Part shown: positions 50,089-59,655 of the stretch, one piece after another
How the letters are laid out: the number at the start of each line of letters is the position of its first letter
How positions within the stretch are numbered: position 1 is the first letter of the stretch
Assembly (NCBI GenBank): GCA_963665005.2
Contig: CAXXTQ010000001.1
Span: forward strand, 1,674,001 to 1,738,000
Reading direction: 5' to 3'
Origin: G963665005 sp963665005
Lineage (GTDB): Bacteria > Bacillota > Clostridia > Christensenellales > SZUA-584
DNA length: 64,000 bases
Translations under genes and position numbers: made by a program
The notes under the pieces: generated by a model
The model's input: only the letters and a program-made list of their open reading frames with translations
What the model was told of the DNA's origin: nothing
Databases searched by the model: none

Positions 50089-51357
50089 ATGGAAAAAGTA
50101 AAAAAAGGATGGGGTAAGATGGGAGTGCTCGGCCTGCAGCATATGTTCGCCATGTTCGGCGCGACAATCGTAGTGCCGGCTATCACAGGCCTTGATCCCG
50201 CGGTCGCGCTTTTTGCAGCCGGCGGCGGAACGCTGTTGTTCCATTTTATAACAAAGCGTAAAGTTCCTGTGTTTTTAGGCTCAAGTTTTGCGTTTATGAC
50301 GGCAATAACGTTTATTGTGCAAAGCGAAGGCAAAGAGTTTGCAACGGGCGCTATTATGGTAGCCGGTGCGTGTTATCTTGTTTTCGCGCTGCTCGTAAAG
50401 CTTGTCGGGCCGCAGCGCGTTAAAAAGCTGTTTCCGGCGATAGTTACCGGTCCGGTCATCATCGTTATCGGATTAACGCTTGCGCCGACAGTTATTTTTA
50501 ACGATATCACCGGAGATTTTGTAGGCGGGCTTTTGTGGACAAAATGGGTCGTTGCCGCATCGGTTGTTCTAACTGTTGTAATCGTCGCGATATTCATTAA
50601 AGGGTTCTTTAAACTGCTGCCGATATTATGCGGCTTGGCGGTAGGTTACGCAGTGGCTATGATAATACATTTTACCGTTGCACTTCCCGAAGGGGCAACG
50701 CCGCTTATGAACTTTGCGCCTTTTGATACCGCGTCTATAGTACAGCTGCCAAACTTCCATTTGCCGAAGTTTAGCGGAAGCTCAATATTAATTATAGCGC
50801 CGATATCAATTGCCACGTTTATGGAGCACCTTGGTGATATAACTACAAACGGTTCGGTCGTAGGCAAAGATTTCTTCGAAGATCCGGGCCTTCACAGAAC
50901 GTTGATAGGCGACGGCGTCGCGACTATGTTTGCCGGCCTTATCGGCGGCCCTGCTAATACGACTTACGGAGAGAACACAGGCGTGCTCGCGGTAACAAAG
51001 AACTATAACCCGCAGATAATAAGGATAGCGGCGGTGTATGCAATGGTACTTTCTATGATAGGTTATTTCGGAGCGTTTCTGCAAACGATACCCGCGCCCG
51101 TTATCGGCGGAATGAGCATAGTGCTGTTCGGTATGATAGCGGCTATAGGCGTAAGGACTATGTCAGAAGCAAAGGTAGATTTCACAAGCAGCAGAAATCT
51201 TTTGATACTTTCGATAACTCTTGTAGTCGGTATAGGCGTTACCATTCCCGTAAGCGAAAGTTTTGTTGTTTCGGGCATAGCGCTGGCGGCACTTGTAGGA
51301 ATAGTTCTTAATGCGGTACTTCCAGAGAAGTTCGACATCAAAAAAGAAAAAGCTTAA
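50089..51357 (+). CDS. uraA: Uracil permease (NCS2 family)
   Basis: 422 residues with about 12-14 helices. NCS2 features: LGLQHMFAMFGATIVVP, the substrate region FMEHLGDITTNG, and GGPANTTYGENTGVLAVTKNY. It imports uracil by proton symport and sits in the pyr operon like pyrP of Bacillus. ATAGGAGGTATTCC precedes the ATG. Confidence 0.95.
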   Translation: MEKVKKGWGKMGVLGLQHMFAMFGATIVVPAITGLDPAVALFAAGGGTLLFHFITKRKVPVFLGSSFAFMTAITFIVQSEGKEFATGAIMVAGACYLVFALLVKLVGPQRVKKLFPAIVTGPVIIVIGLTLAPTVIFNDITGDFVGGLLWTKWVVAASVVLTVVIVAIFIKGFFKLLPILCGLAVGYAVAMIIHFTVALPEGATPLMNFAPFDTASIVQLPNFHLPKFSGSSILIIAPISIATFMEHLGDITTNGSVVGKDFFEDPGLHRTLIGDGVATMFAGLIGGPANTTYGENTGVLAVTKNYNPQIIRIAAVYAMVLSMIGYFGAFLQTIPAPVIGGMSIVLFGMIAAIGVRTMSEAKVDFTSSRNLLILSITLVVGIGVTIPVSESFVVSGIALAALVGIVLNAVLPEKFDIKKEKA

Positions 51358-51375
51358 AAAGCAATAGAGCAATAG

Positions 51376-51402
51376 TCGGGGAGCGCTTTAGCCGCTCCCC
51401 GA
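51376..51402 (+). other. Strong RNA hairpin between uraA and pyrB without T-run
   Basis: A perfect 10-base stem TCGGGGAGCG / CGCTCCCCGA with a 7-base loop, followed by GAAAATAATG and the pyrB ribosome site. Lacking a T-run it is not a usual terminator; it may protect or process the mRNA. No PyrR loop is found here, unlike in Bacillus. Confidence 0.7.
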
Positions 51403-51420
51403 AAATAATGGAGACGAAAT

Positions 51421-52353
51421 ATGTTATTGAAATCTAAAGATATTATAGGTCTGCAGGGCATGACTCGGCAGGAGATAAACTTTATACTCGATTCTTCGGC
51501 AACGATGAAAGAGCTGCTTATGCAGAACGCAAAAAAAATGCCGCATTTGCAGGGCAAGTCTATAGCCGCGCTTTTTTACGAAAACAGCACAAGGACAAAG
51601 CTTAGTTTCGAGCTTGCGGCAAAATATCTTGGAGCGACGTTTAGCAATCTTGGTGTTTCTACAAGCAGCGTAAACAAAGGAGAAACGCTTCTTGATACGG
51701 GAAAAACAATAGAAGCTATGGGAACGGATATCATTATAATAAGGCATCCGCTTGCAGGCGCACCAAAATTTCTAGGCGATAATTTTTCGGGAAGCGTGAT
51801 AAACGCCGGTGACGGCATGCACGAGCATCCGACGCAGGCGCTGCTCGACCTGCTTACAATAAAAGAAAGATTCGGTGGTATAGAAGGGCTAAAGGTCACC
51901 ATTATCGGCGATATATCGCACAGCAGGGTTGCGCGAAGCAATGTATGGGGGCTGACGAAACTCGGCGCGAAGGTAACTCTTTGCGGAATGAACACTATGA
52001 TGCCTATGAGTATAGAAGAAACGGGTGCGGCTGTTACTAACGATTTGGAACAGGCGATAGCCGATGCTGACGTTATAATGGCTCTGCGCATACAAAAAGA
52101 GCGGCTAGAGAGCCCTCTTTTCGCCTCGGACAGAGAATATCACAGATTTTACGGTGTTAACGAGGACACAATAAAGATGTGCAAAAAAGACGCGTTTATA
52201 ATGCATCCGGGGCCTGTGAACCGAGGAGTAGAGCTTTCAAGCGATATAATAGACGCGGATTTTTCCGTGATAAATAAACAGGTGACAAACGGCGTAGCCG
52301 TAAGAATGGCTCTGCTTTATATACTTACCAGGAGGAAAAACGATGACGCTTAA
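51421..52353 (+). CDS. pyrB: Aspartate carbamoyltransferase catalytic subunit
   Basis: 310 residues. The carbamoyl-phosphate motif is FYENSTRTKLSFE; HPTQALLDLLTI and MHPGPVNRGVE are also present. It makes carbamoyl-aspartate. No pyrI regulatory chain gene is present, so it is the Bacillus-type unregulated trimer. It overlaps pyrC by 11 bases. Confidence 0.97.
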   Translation: MLLKSKDIIGLQGMTRQEINFILDSSATMKELLMQNAKKMPHLQGKSIAALFYENSTRTKLSFELAAKYLGATFSNLGVSTSSVNKGETLLDTGKTIEAMGTDIIIIRHPLAGAPKFLGDNFSGSVINAGDGMHEHPTQALLDLLTIKERFGGIEGLKVTIIGDISHSRVARSNVWGLTKLGAKVTLCGMNTMMPMSIEETGAAVTNDLEQAIADADVIMALRIQKERLESPLFASDREYHRFYGVNEDTIKMCKKDAFIMHPGPVNRGVELSSDIIDADFSVINKQVTNGVAVRMALLYILTRRKNDDA

Positions 52354-53614
52354 AATTTGCGGCGGTGAGATAATAAACCCCGAAGGCGAAAAAAAAGGCA
52401 AGCTCGATATTCTGATAGAAAACGGTATTGTCAAAAAGATAGGCAAAGATTTAGGCGATGCCGATACGGTGATTGACGCTTCGGGTAAAAAAATATTTCC
52501 AGGGTTTATAGACATACACTGTCATCTCCGAGAACCAGGGCAGGAGTATAAAGAAGATATAATTTCGGGTACAAAGGCGGCCGCCAAGGGCGGATATACC
52601 GCAGTATGCCCTATGCCGAACACAAAGCCGGCCATGGATAACGCCGGAGCCGTTTCATACATAATGGAAAAAGCGAAATACGCTTTCACTAAGATATATC
52701 CTGTGGGCGCGGCGACTGTCGGACTAAAAGGAAAAGAGCTTACAGAAATGGGCGAGATGTGCGAGCTTGGGTGTGTCGCCTTCACGGATGACGGGCAGCC
52801 GATAGAAAACGGCAATATGATGAAAGTTGCTATGCAGTATGCCGATACTTTCGGCGCGTTTATAATGTCGCACGCAGAAAACCTTGATATAAAAGGCGGC
52901 GGCGTGATGAACGAAGGGTATTACTCTACAATACTCGGGCTTCCTGGAATATCGCGCGCGGCCGAAGAGAGCATGATAGCAAGAGATGTGATACTCGCGG
53001 AAACTTATGGCCTTAGAGTGCATATACAGCATGTATCTACAAGGGGCGGTATTGAGACTATCCGAAACGCTAAAAAACGCGGTGTAAGGGTGACGTGCGA
53101 GAGCGCGCCGCATTATTTCTCGGGCGATGACGGCATGTGTCAGGGATATGACGCGTGCACAAAGGTAAACCCTCCGCTTAGAACAAAAGACGATGTCGAG
53201 GCTGTAAAACAGGGCTTTTTAGATGGTACTATAGACGCTATAGCCACAGACCACGCGCCGCACCATAAGGACGAAAAAAACATAGAGTATGCTTTGGCGG
53301 CGTTTGGAATAAGCGGTTTTGAGACAGCGTTTTCTCTCGCGGCCACTAATTTAACAGACGATGAGCAGATGCTCGCAAAACTTTTCAGCATAAACCCCGC
53401 CAAGATAATAGGAAAGCCGGGCGGAGTTATCGAAGAAGGCGCGGCGGCGGATATTACGATTGCCGATATGAAAAAAGAATATACACTTGAAGAAAAAGAC
53501 ATAATTTCAAAAGGTAAAAACACGCCGTTCATCGGGCAAAATCTTAAAGGTATTGTTACACAAACTATAGTTGACGGTAAACTGGTGTACGACGGAGAAA
53601 AATCATGCAGATAG
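52343..53614 (+). CDS. pyrC: Dihydroorotase
   Basis: 423 residues, class I type. Metal ligands in FIDIHCHLREPGQEYKED; further ATDHAPHHKDEK (catalytic Asp) and MPNTKPAMDN. It closes carbamoyl-aspartate to dihydroorotate. GGAGGAAAAACG inside the pyrB end serves as ribosome site; it overlaps pyrF by 10 bases. Confidence 0.96.
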   Translation: MTLKICGGEIINPEGEKKGKLDILIENGIVKKIGKDLGDADTVIDASGKKIFPGFIDIHCHLREPGQEYKEDIISGTKAAAKGGYTAVCPMPNTKPAMDNAGAVSYIMEKAKYAFTKIYPVGAATVGLKGKELTEMGEMCELGCVAFTDDGQPIENGNMMKVAMQYADTFGAFIMSHAENLDIKGGGVMNEGYYSTILGLPGISRAAEESMIARDVILAETYGLRVHIQHVSTRGGIETIRNAKKRGVRVTCESAPHYFSGDDGMCQGYDACTKVNPPLRTKDDVEAVKQGFLDGTIDAIATDHAPHHKDEKNIEYALAAFGISGFETAFSLAATNLTDDEQMLAKLFSINPAKIIGKPGGVIEEGAAADITIADMKKEYTLEEKDIISKGKNTPFIGQNLKGIVTQTIVDGKLVYDGEKSCR

Positions 53615-54519
53615 ATAAATTATGTGAAGCGATAAAAAAGACAAAATGCCCCGTATGTGCCGGGCTGGATACTAACTATGATTATCTGCCCGAAGAAATG
53701 AAAAGAAAAGGCATGCCGAATAATAAGGAAATGTCAGAGCTCGTTTACGAGTTTAACTGTGATATAATTGACGAGATAAGCGATATCGTACCGTGTGTAA
53801 AAGTGCAGGCGGCGTATTACGAAAAATACGCGGAGTACGGCATGAAATGCTTTTTTGATACTATGGAATATGCGAAAAATTCAGGCCTTATCGTTATCGC
53901 GGATGTTAAAAGAAACGATATAGGCGCAACGGCTAAAGCATATTCCGAGGCGTACATAGCGGCAAGCTCGGCGGATTTTATAACGGTCAACGCGTATCTT
54001 GGTTACGACGGTATAAAGCCGTTTATAGAAGACTGTAAGGAGACTGGCAAAGGCATTTTCGTGCTCGTGAAAACATCTAACGCAACGGGCGGCGAGTTTC
54101 AAGATCTCGTGGTGTCTGATGAGAAATCAGGGTGTAAAGGTAAAAAGCTTTACGAAGTGGTTGCTGATAAAGTATCGGCCTGGGGAGAGCCTCTAATCGG
54201 CGAGAATGGTTACAGCTCGGTCGGCGCGGTAGTCGGTGCAACTTATCCGCAGGAGGCGCAGGAGCTTCGGGCAAGCATGAAAAGTACTTTCTTTCTTGTG
54301 CCGGGTTACGGTGCGCAGGGCGCGGGCGCGGATGATATAGCCGTCAACTTTGATGAGAACGGCCTCGGCGCGATAGTTAACTCTTCGCGCGGTATATTGC
54401 TTGCTTATAAAAAAGAGAAGTATCAGGGATTATCTGCGGCGCAGGCGGCGCGGCAGGCTGTGCTTGATATGAAACAGGATATTTTAAGCGCTCTTATAAA
54501 GCGCGGAATAGATTTATAG
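53605..54519 (+). CDS. pyrF: Orotidine 5'-phosphate decarboxylase (long type)
   Basis: 304 residues. The catalytic motif is IVIADVKRNDIGATAKAYSEAY, with a phosphate-binding region FFLVPGYGAQGAG and IVNSSRGILLAY. The long form (about 300 residues, PyrF type 2) differs from the 230-residue Bacillus form. It performs the last step to UMP. It is placed between pyrC and carA, whereas in Bacillus pyrF lies next to pyrE. Confidence 0.94.
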   Translation: MQIDKLCEAIKKTKCPVCAGLDTNYDYLPEEMKRKGMPNNKEMSELVYEFNCDIIDEISDIVPCVKVQAAYYEKYAEYGMKCFFDTMEYAKNSGLIVIADVKRNDIGATAKAYSEAYIAASSADFITVNAYLGYDGIKPFIEDCKETGKGIFVLVKTSNATGGEFQDLVVSDEKSGCKGKKLYEVVADKVSAWGEPLIGENGYSSVGAVVGATYPQEAQELRASMKSTFFLVPGYGAQGAGADDIAVNFDENGLGAIVNSSRGILLAYKKEKYQGLSAAQAARQAVLDMKQDILSALIKRGIDL

Positions 54520-54537
54520 ATTTCGGAAGGAGAAAAA

Positions 54538-55599
54538 ATGGCGATACTTACGCTTGAAGACGGTACAACTTTTAAAGGCAAGAGTTTTGGTGCAAAAAAG
54601 GATGTAGCCGGAGAAGTAGTGTTTAATACGGGAATGACAGGGTATCAGGAGGTCTTGACAGACCCTTCGTACTGTGGGCAGATAGTTACTATGACTTATC
54701 CGCTTATAGGAAACTACGGCATCAATCAAGAAGATATCGAATCGGCGCATCCGCAGGTAAGCGGTTTTATAGTGCGCGAGGTCTGCGAAGAACCTTCAAA
54801 TTGGCGAAGCGAGGGCGGGCTTAGCAAATACCTTGAAGACCACGATATATGCGGGCTTTACGGCATAGACACAAGGGCGCTGACAAGGATAATACGCGAA
54901 AAGGGGACGATGCGCGGAATAATTACGCAATCTGAGCCGACTAAAGAACAAATAAAGAGCATGAAAGAGTATGCATGTACTCTTCCTGTAGATGTCGTTA
55001 CGTGCAAAGAAAAATATGAATACTGCGCGGGCGATATAAAGGTAGCGGTTATAGACTACGGCCTGAAGCGAAACATAATACGCAGCCTTAAGAAAAGAAA
55101 CTGCGCGGTTACGGTGTTTCCAGCGAGGACACCCGCCAAAGAGATACTCGACGGCGGTTTTGACGGCGTTATGCTGACAAACGGCCCGGGAGACCCTAAA
55201 GATAACGAGGAAGTTATAGAAAACCTAAAACAACTCGCAGGAAAGCTGCCCATATTCGGGATATGTCTCGGGCACCAGCTTTTGGCGCTCGCTATGGGAG
55301 CGGACACTGAGAAGCTTAAATACGGGCACAGAGGTTCTAACCATCCTGTAAAAGACCTTGATAAAGACAGGGTGTATATAACGTCGCAGAATCACGGCTA
55401 TACGATAGTGGAAGAAACGCTGCCCGAGGGTTTGAAGGTCAGCCACAGAAACTGGAATGACCGTACAATTGAAGGTATAAATTATACAAACCAAGATATC
55501 TTCACTGTGCAGTTTCATCCCGAAGCTTCGCCCGGGCCCGAAGATACGGCGTATCTTTTTGATGAGTTCATTGCAATGATGAAAAAGAACAAAAAGTAA
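54538..55599 (+). CDS. carA: Carbamoyl-phosphate synthase small subunit
   Basis: 353 residues. The class I glutamine amidotransferase triad is seen: Cys in FGICLGHQLLALA, and His and Glu in VQFHPEASPGPED. The N-terminal domain has FNTGMTGYQEVLTDPSY. It supplies ammonia to CarB. GGAAGGAG precedes the ATG. Confidence 0.97.
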   Translation: MAILTLEDGTTFKGKSFGAKKDVAGEVVFNTGMTGYQEVLTDPSYCGQIVTMTYPLIGNYGINQEDIESAHPQVSGFIVREVCEEPSNWRSEGGLSKYLEDHDICGLYGIDTRALTRIIREKGTMRGIITQSEPTKEQIKSMKEYACTLPVDVVTCKEKYEYCAGDIKVAVIDYGLKRNIIRSLKKRNCAVTVFPARTPAKEILDGGFDGVMLTNGPGDPKDNEEVIENLKQLAGKLPIFGICLGHQLLALAMGADTEKLKYGHRGSNHPVKDLDKDRVYITSQNHGYTIVEETLPEGLKVSHRNWNDRTIEGINYTNQDIFTVQFHPEASPGPEDTAYLFDEFIAMMKKNKK

Positions 55600-55653
55600 A
55601 AGGCAGATAATAAAAAAAGTACATCAAAGAAAAGCAGTGAGGTAAAAAGCTTA

Positions 55654-58600
55654 ATGCCATTAATAAAGCAGATAAAAAAAGTACTTGTAATAGGATCGGG
55701 GCCAATCATAATCGGACAGGCGGCAGAGTTCGATTACGCGGGGACACAGGCGTGCAGGGCACTTACAGAAGAAGGAATTGAGGTAGTGCTTGTAAACTCA
55801 AATCCGGCGACAATAATGACGGATATGGACATAGCGGACAAAGTTTACATAGAGCCCTTAACTGTGCCCGTTATAAGAAATATAATAAAAAAAGAAAAGC
55901 CGGACAGCATGCTCGCGACTCTAGGGGGGCAGACGGGGCTTAACCTTGCTATGGAGCTTTCCGAAAGCGGCGTGCTTGATGAGTTTGGCGTAAAACTTCT
56001 CGGCACGGATGAAAACTCTATAAAAAGAGCGGAAGGAAGAGAAGAATTCAAACAGCTTATGAACGAGATAGGCGAGCCTATAATAGACAGCATTATCTCC
56101 GATTCGCCAAGAAAATCAATAGAGTTTGCAAAAATTCATGGTTATCCGCTTATAATAAGGCCGGCTTTTACTCTTGGCGGAACGGGCGGCGGTATAGCGA
56201 AAAATGAGCAAGAGTTAATAGAAATAACAAAGAGCGGTATTCGCGCAAGCCGAGTCGGCGAAGTGCTTATAGAAAAAAGCGTTGCAGGCTATAAAGAGAT
56301 AGAGTACGAAGTTATAAGAGACGCCAAAGGCAATTGCATAACAGTATGCAATATGGAAAACATAGACCCTGTCGGTATACACACGGGCGACAGCATTGTA
56401 ATAGCGCCCTCGCAGACGCTTCGCGACGAAGAGTATCAGCTTTTGAGGACTGCTTCTATAAATATTATAAATGCTCTGCAAATAAAGGGAGGCTGTAACG
56501 TACAGTTTGCTCTTGATACCGATAGCATGGAGTACTATGTAATAGAAGTTAACCCAAGAGTCAGCCGTTCTTCTGCGCTGGCATCCAAAGCCACCGGTTA
56601 CCCGATAGCGAAAATTGCGGCGAAGATTGCAATAGGCTACGGCATGGACGAGATAGAAAACGGAGTAACGGGCAAGACTTTTGCATGTTTTGAGCCGACA
56701 CTCGATTATGTCGTTGTAAAATTCCCGAGATGGCCTTTCGATAAATTCACCACGGCCGATAAAAAACTCGGCACAAAGATGAAAGCTACGGGCGAAGTAA
56801 TGGCAATCGGTGCGAACTTTGAAAGCGCGTTTCTAAAAGCTGTGCGCTCGCTCGAATTAAGTCTATATTCTCTCGAGTTTCCTTTTGCCGACGGTTACAG
56901 CGATAAGGAACTTTTGGACAAAATATTAGAGCAGGACGACGACAGGATATTTCTTGTCGCGACGGCGATAAGGCGCGGCATCACTATAGAGCAAATTAAT
57001 GATTTAACTAAGATAGATTTATGGTATCTGAACAAGATAAAAGCGATTATAGATTTAGAAAAAGTGTTTATTGAAAAAGGGGAAAATGCATTAGAGTTTT
57101 CCATGTTGAGCAAGGCGAAAAGAATAGGTTTTTCCGACCATGCGATAGCAAAGTTTACGAACACGACAGAGAGCGAAATAAGAAAGATACGCCTGCAAAT
57201 GGGCATTGCTCCCACATTTAAAATGGTAGATACATGTGGCGCAGAGTTTGCTGCTGTCAGCCCGTATTATTATTCCTCATACGATGAGGAAAACGAAGCA
57301 ACGCTGCCGAAAAACAAGACGATAGTCGTTCTCGGCTCGGGGCCGATACGCATAGGGCAGGGCATAGAGTTCGATTATTGCAGTGTGCACTGCGTATGGG
57401 CGCTAAAAAAAGCGGGGTACGACACTGTTATAGTCAACAACAACCCCGAGACGGTTTCTACAGATTTTGACACGTCGGACAGGCTTTATTTCGAGCCGCT
57501 TACACCCGAAGAAGTGGGTAACGTCTTAGACCAGGAAAAGCCTGAAGGAGTAGTTGTACAGTTCGGCGGGCAGACGGCAATAAAGCTCGCGAAACACGTT
57601 TTGGCAATGGGATATAAAATAATAGGTACATCTTTAGACAGCATTAACCGCGCGGAAGACAGAAAAGAATTTGAGGCGCTGCTCGAATCGCTGGATGTAA
57701 AACGCCCCAAAGCGCGGACGGTGTTTACAGAGCAGCAGGCGGTAGACGCCGCCGACGAGCTTGGATACCCCGTGCTCGTGCGCCCTTCTTATGTTCTTGG
57801 CGGACAGGGTATGGAGATAGCGTGGGGCGAAGAGGGTATTCGCGAATACATGAGCATTATAGGCAGGTACGAACAGGAACACCCCGTGCTTGTAGACAAA
57901 TATATGACTGGGCTCGAGCTTGAGGTAGACGCCATAAGCGACGGCAAAGATATACTGATACCCGGAATAATGGAGCACATAGAACGCGCAGGAGTACATT
58001 CTGGGGATTCAATCTCCGTTTATCCGGCAAGAAGAATTTCGGACGAACAGGAAGCGGAGATAATAGAGATAACAAGAAAACTGGCATTAGCGCTCGATGT
58101 GAGCGGAATAGTCAACATACAATATGTCATTTCGGGCGGAGAGATATATGTTATTGAGGTAAATCCTCGTTCAAGCCGAACTGTGCCTTATATTTCTAAG
58201 GTGACGGGCGTGCCTATGATAGAGCTTGCCGTGAGGACTTCTCTCGGCGAAAATCTTTCCGGCATGGGATATGGCACGGGGCTTTATCCGAAGCGAAAAA
58301 TAACGGCAGTGAAAGTGCCCGTGTTCTCGTTCGAGAAACTGCCCGACGTAGAAGTCGGGCTTGGGCCAGAGATGAAATCTACAGGTGAGGTTTTGGGCAT
58401 ATCAGAGGATTATTCCGAAGCGCTGCTAAAAGGCATAATAGCCTCGGGGCTTGCTATGCCAAAAGAAGCGGGCAAGGTGCTGCTCACCGTTTCTGGCAAC
58501 GATAAGCAGGAGCTTATACCGATAGCGGCGGTGCTCGATTATCTTGGTTACGATATATACGCAACGCCCGGAACAGCGCATGAATTAAACTTTAACTTTG

Positions 58601-58869
58601 TCGCGGCAAACTCTGTGCCAAAGCTATCAACCGACAGTAAAGGCATAATAGATCTTATTGAGAGCGGCAACTTAAAGATGATATTAAACACTCCGACACG
58701 GGGCAGACGTGCGGGCAGGGATGGTTTTAAACTGCGGCGGCTTGCCGTTGAGCATAGAATTCCGTGCATTACATCGCTAGATACCGCAAAGGTGCTTCTC
58801 CAGAGCATGAAATCGGGAAAAACGGATAAAGACATTGTGCCGATAAGCCTTTCTGACATACAGGAGTAA
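55654..58869 (+). CDS. carB: Carbamoyl-phosphate synthase large subunit
   Basis: 1071 residues, full length, with two homologous ATP-grasp halves. They start VIGSGPIIIGQAAEFDYAGT (near residue 12) and VVLGSGPIRIGQGIEFDYCS (near 558). Each half ends with EVNPRVSRSSALASKATGY or EVNPRSSRTVPYISKVTG. The C-terminal MGS-like allosteric domain (about 935-1071) would bind UMP or ornithine effectors. The start has GAGG 11 bases upstream. It is shared between arginine and pyrimidine pathways, but here it is under pyr control. Confidence 0.98.
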   Translation: MPLIKQIKKVLVIGSGPIIIGQAAEFDYAGTQACRALTEEGIEVVLVNSNPATIMTDMDIADKVYIEPLTVPVIRNIIKKEKPDSMLATLGGQTGLNLAMELSESGVLDEFGVKLLGTDENSIKRAEGREEFKQLMNEIGEPIIDSIISDSPRKSIEFAKIHGYPLIIRPAFTLGGTGGGIAKNEQELIEITKSGIRASRVGEVLIEKSVAGYKEIEYEVIRDAKGNCITVCNMENIDPVGIHTGDSIVIAPSQTLRDEEYQLLRTASINIINALQIKGGCNVQFALDTDSMEYYVIEVNPRVSRSSALASKATGYPIAKIAAKIAIGYGMDEIENGVTGKTFACFEPTLDYVVVKFPRWPFDKFTTADKKLGTKMKATGEVMAIGANFESAFLKAVRSLELSLYSLEFPFADGYSDKELLDKILEQDDDRIFLVATAIRRGITIEQINDLTKIDLWYLNKIKAIIDLEKVFIEKGENALEFSMLSKAKRIGFSDHAIAKFTNTTESEIRKIRLQMGIAPTFKMVDTCGAEFAAVSPYYYSSYDEENEATLPKNKTIVVLGSGPIRIGQGIEFDYCSVHCVWALKKAGYDTVIVNNNPETVSTDFDTSDRLYFEPLTPEEVGNVLDQEKPEGVVVQFGGQTAIKLAKHVLAMGYKIIGTSLDSINRAEDRKEFEALLESLDVKRPKARTVFTEQQAVDAADELGYPVLVRPSYVLGGQGMEIAWGEEGIREYMSIIGRYEQEHPVLVDKYMTGLELEVDAISDGKDILIPGIMEHIERAGVHSGDSISVYPARRISDEQEAEIIEITRKLALALDVSGIVNIQYVISGGEIYVIEVNPRSSRTVPYISKVTGVPMIELAVRTSLGENLSGMGYGTGLYPKRKITAVKVPVFSFEKLPDVEVGLGPEMKSTGEVLGISEDYSEALLKGIIASGLAMPKEAGKVLLTVSGNDKQELIPIAAVLDYLGYDIYATPGTAHELNFNFVAANSVPKLSTDSKGIIDLIESGNLKMILNTPTRGRRAGRDGFKLRRLAVEHRIPCITSLDTAKVLLQSMKSGKTDKDIVPISLSDIQE

Positions 58870-58872
58870 TAT

Positions 58873-59655
58873 ATGCTTAAAAATCTTAAAGCGCAAATAA
58901 TAAAAAATGAGCGTATTGCTCGGGGAATATACAGCATGGTTATAATCTGCGAAGGCGCAGATTTGGCGAATTTCGTGCCCGGGCAGTTCGCGAATATAAG
59001 CGTACCTGAGCACAAAGAGCTTCTTTTAAAGCGGCCTATAAGCATCTGCGAAACGGATGTTGAAAAAAATACGGTTACGCTCGTGTACCAGATAAAAGGC
59101 AAAGGCACGACGGCTCTTGCGGATATGGGCAAAGGCACGGTATTAGACGCTATACTGCCCATAGGAAGCGGATATCATCTAAAAAACTCGGACAAAAAAG
59201 TGTTTCTTGTCGGCGGAGGCGTAGGCATAGCCCCGCTTTTATCAGTAACCAGGAAATGGGCGGATAAAACGTACGAGGCGTTTCTTGGATACCGAGGCAA
59301 AGAATTCGAATACTGCCTGAAAGATTTTCAAAGCGTAAGCGAAAAAGTTTACGTTTCGTCCGATGACGGCACTATAGGCGAAAAAGGCTTTGTTACCGAT
59401 ATGTTAAAGTCAAGGCTTGAAAGAGAGACGCCCGACGTTATTCTGACGTGCGGCCCGCCGCCTATGCTAAAAGCATTAAAAAAAGCATTAGAACCATTCG
59501 ACATACCTGCACAAGTTTCTATGGAGCAGAGAATGTGCTGCGGTTTTGGGGCGTGTTCGGGGTGTGTATGCGGAGTGCAGAAAGATGAAGGTCTGGAATA
59601 TAAAAAAGTCTGCGTCGAAGGCCCGGTTTTTGATTTATACGAGGTGGTTTTATAA
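58873..59655 (+). CDS. pyrK: Dihydroorotate dehydrogenase electron-transfer subunit PyrK
   Basis: 260 residues. An FAD domain with LLKRPISICE (RxYS-like) and an NAD domain with VGGGVGIAPLLSV are followed by a C-terminal 2Fe-2S site MCCGFGACSGCVCGVQ. It passes electrons from PyrD to NAD. It starts 3 bases after carB and ends within the pyrD start (TAATG). Confidence 0.96.
   Translation: MLKNLKAQIIKNERIARGIYSMVIICEGADLANFVPGQFANISVPEHKELLLKRPISICETDVEKNTVTLVYQIKGKGTTALADMGKGTVLDAILPIGSGYHLKNSDKKVFLVGGGVGIAPLLSVTRKWADKTYEAFLGYRGKEFEYCLKDFQSVSEKVYVSSDDGTIGEKGFVTDMLKSRLERETPDVILTCGPPPMLKALKKALEPFDIPAQVSMEQRMCCGFGACSGCVCGVQKDEGLEYKKVCVEGPVFDLYEVVL

Noticed and set aside
51576..52091. Antisense open frame of 171 codons within pyrB
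   Set aside because: A shadow of pyrB codon use; composition is Ser/Ile/Pro-rich without features.
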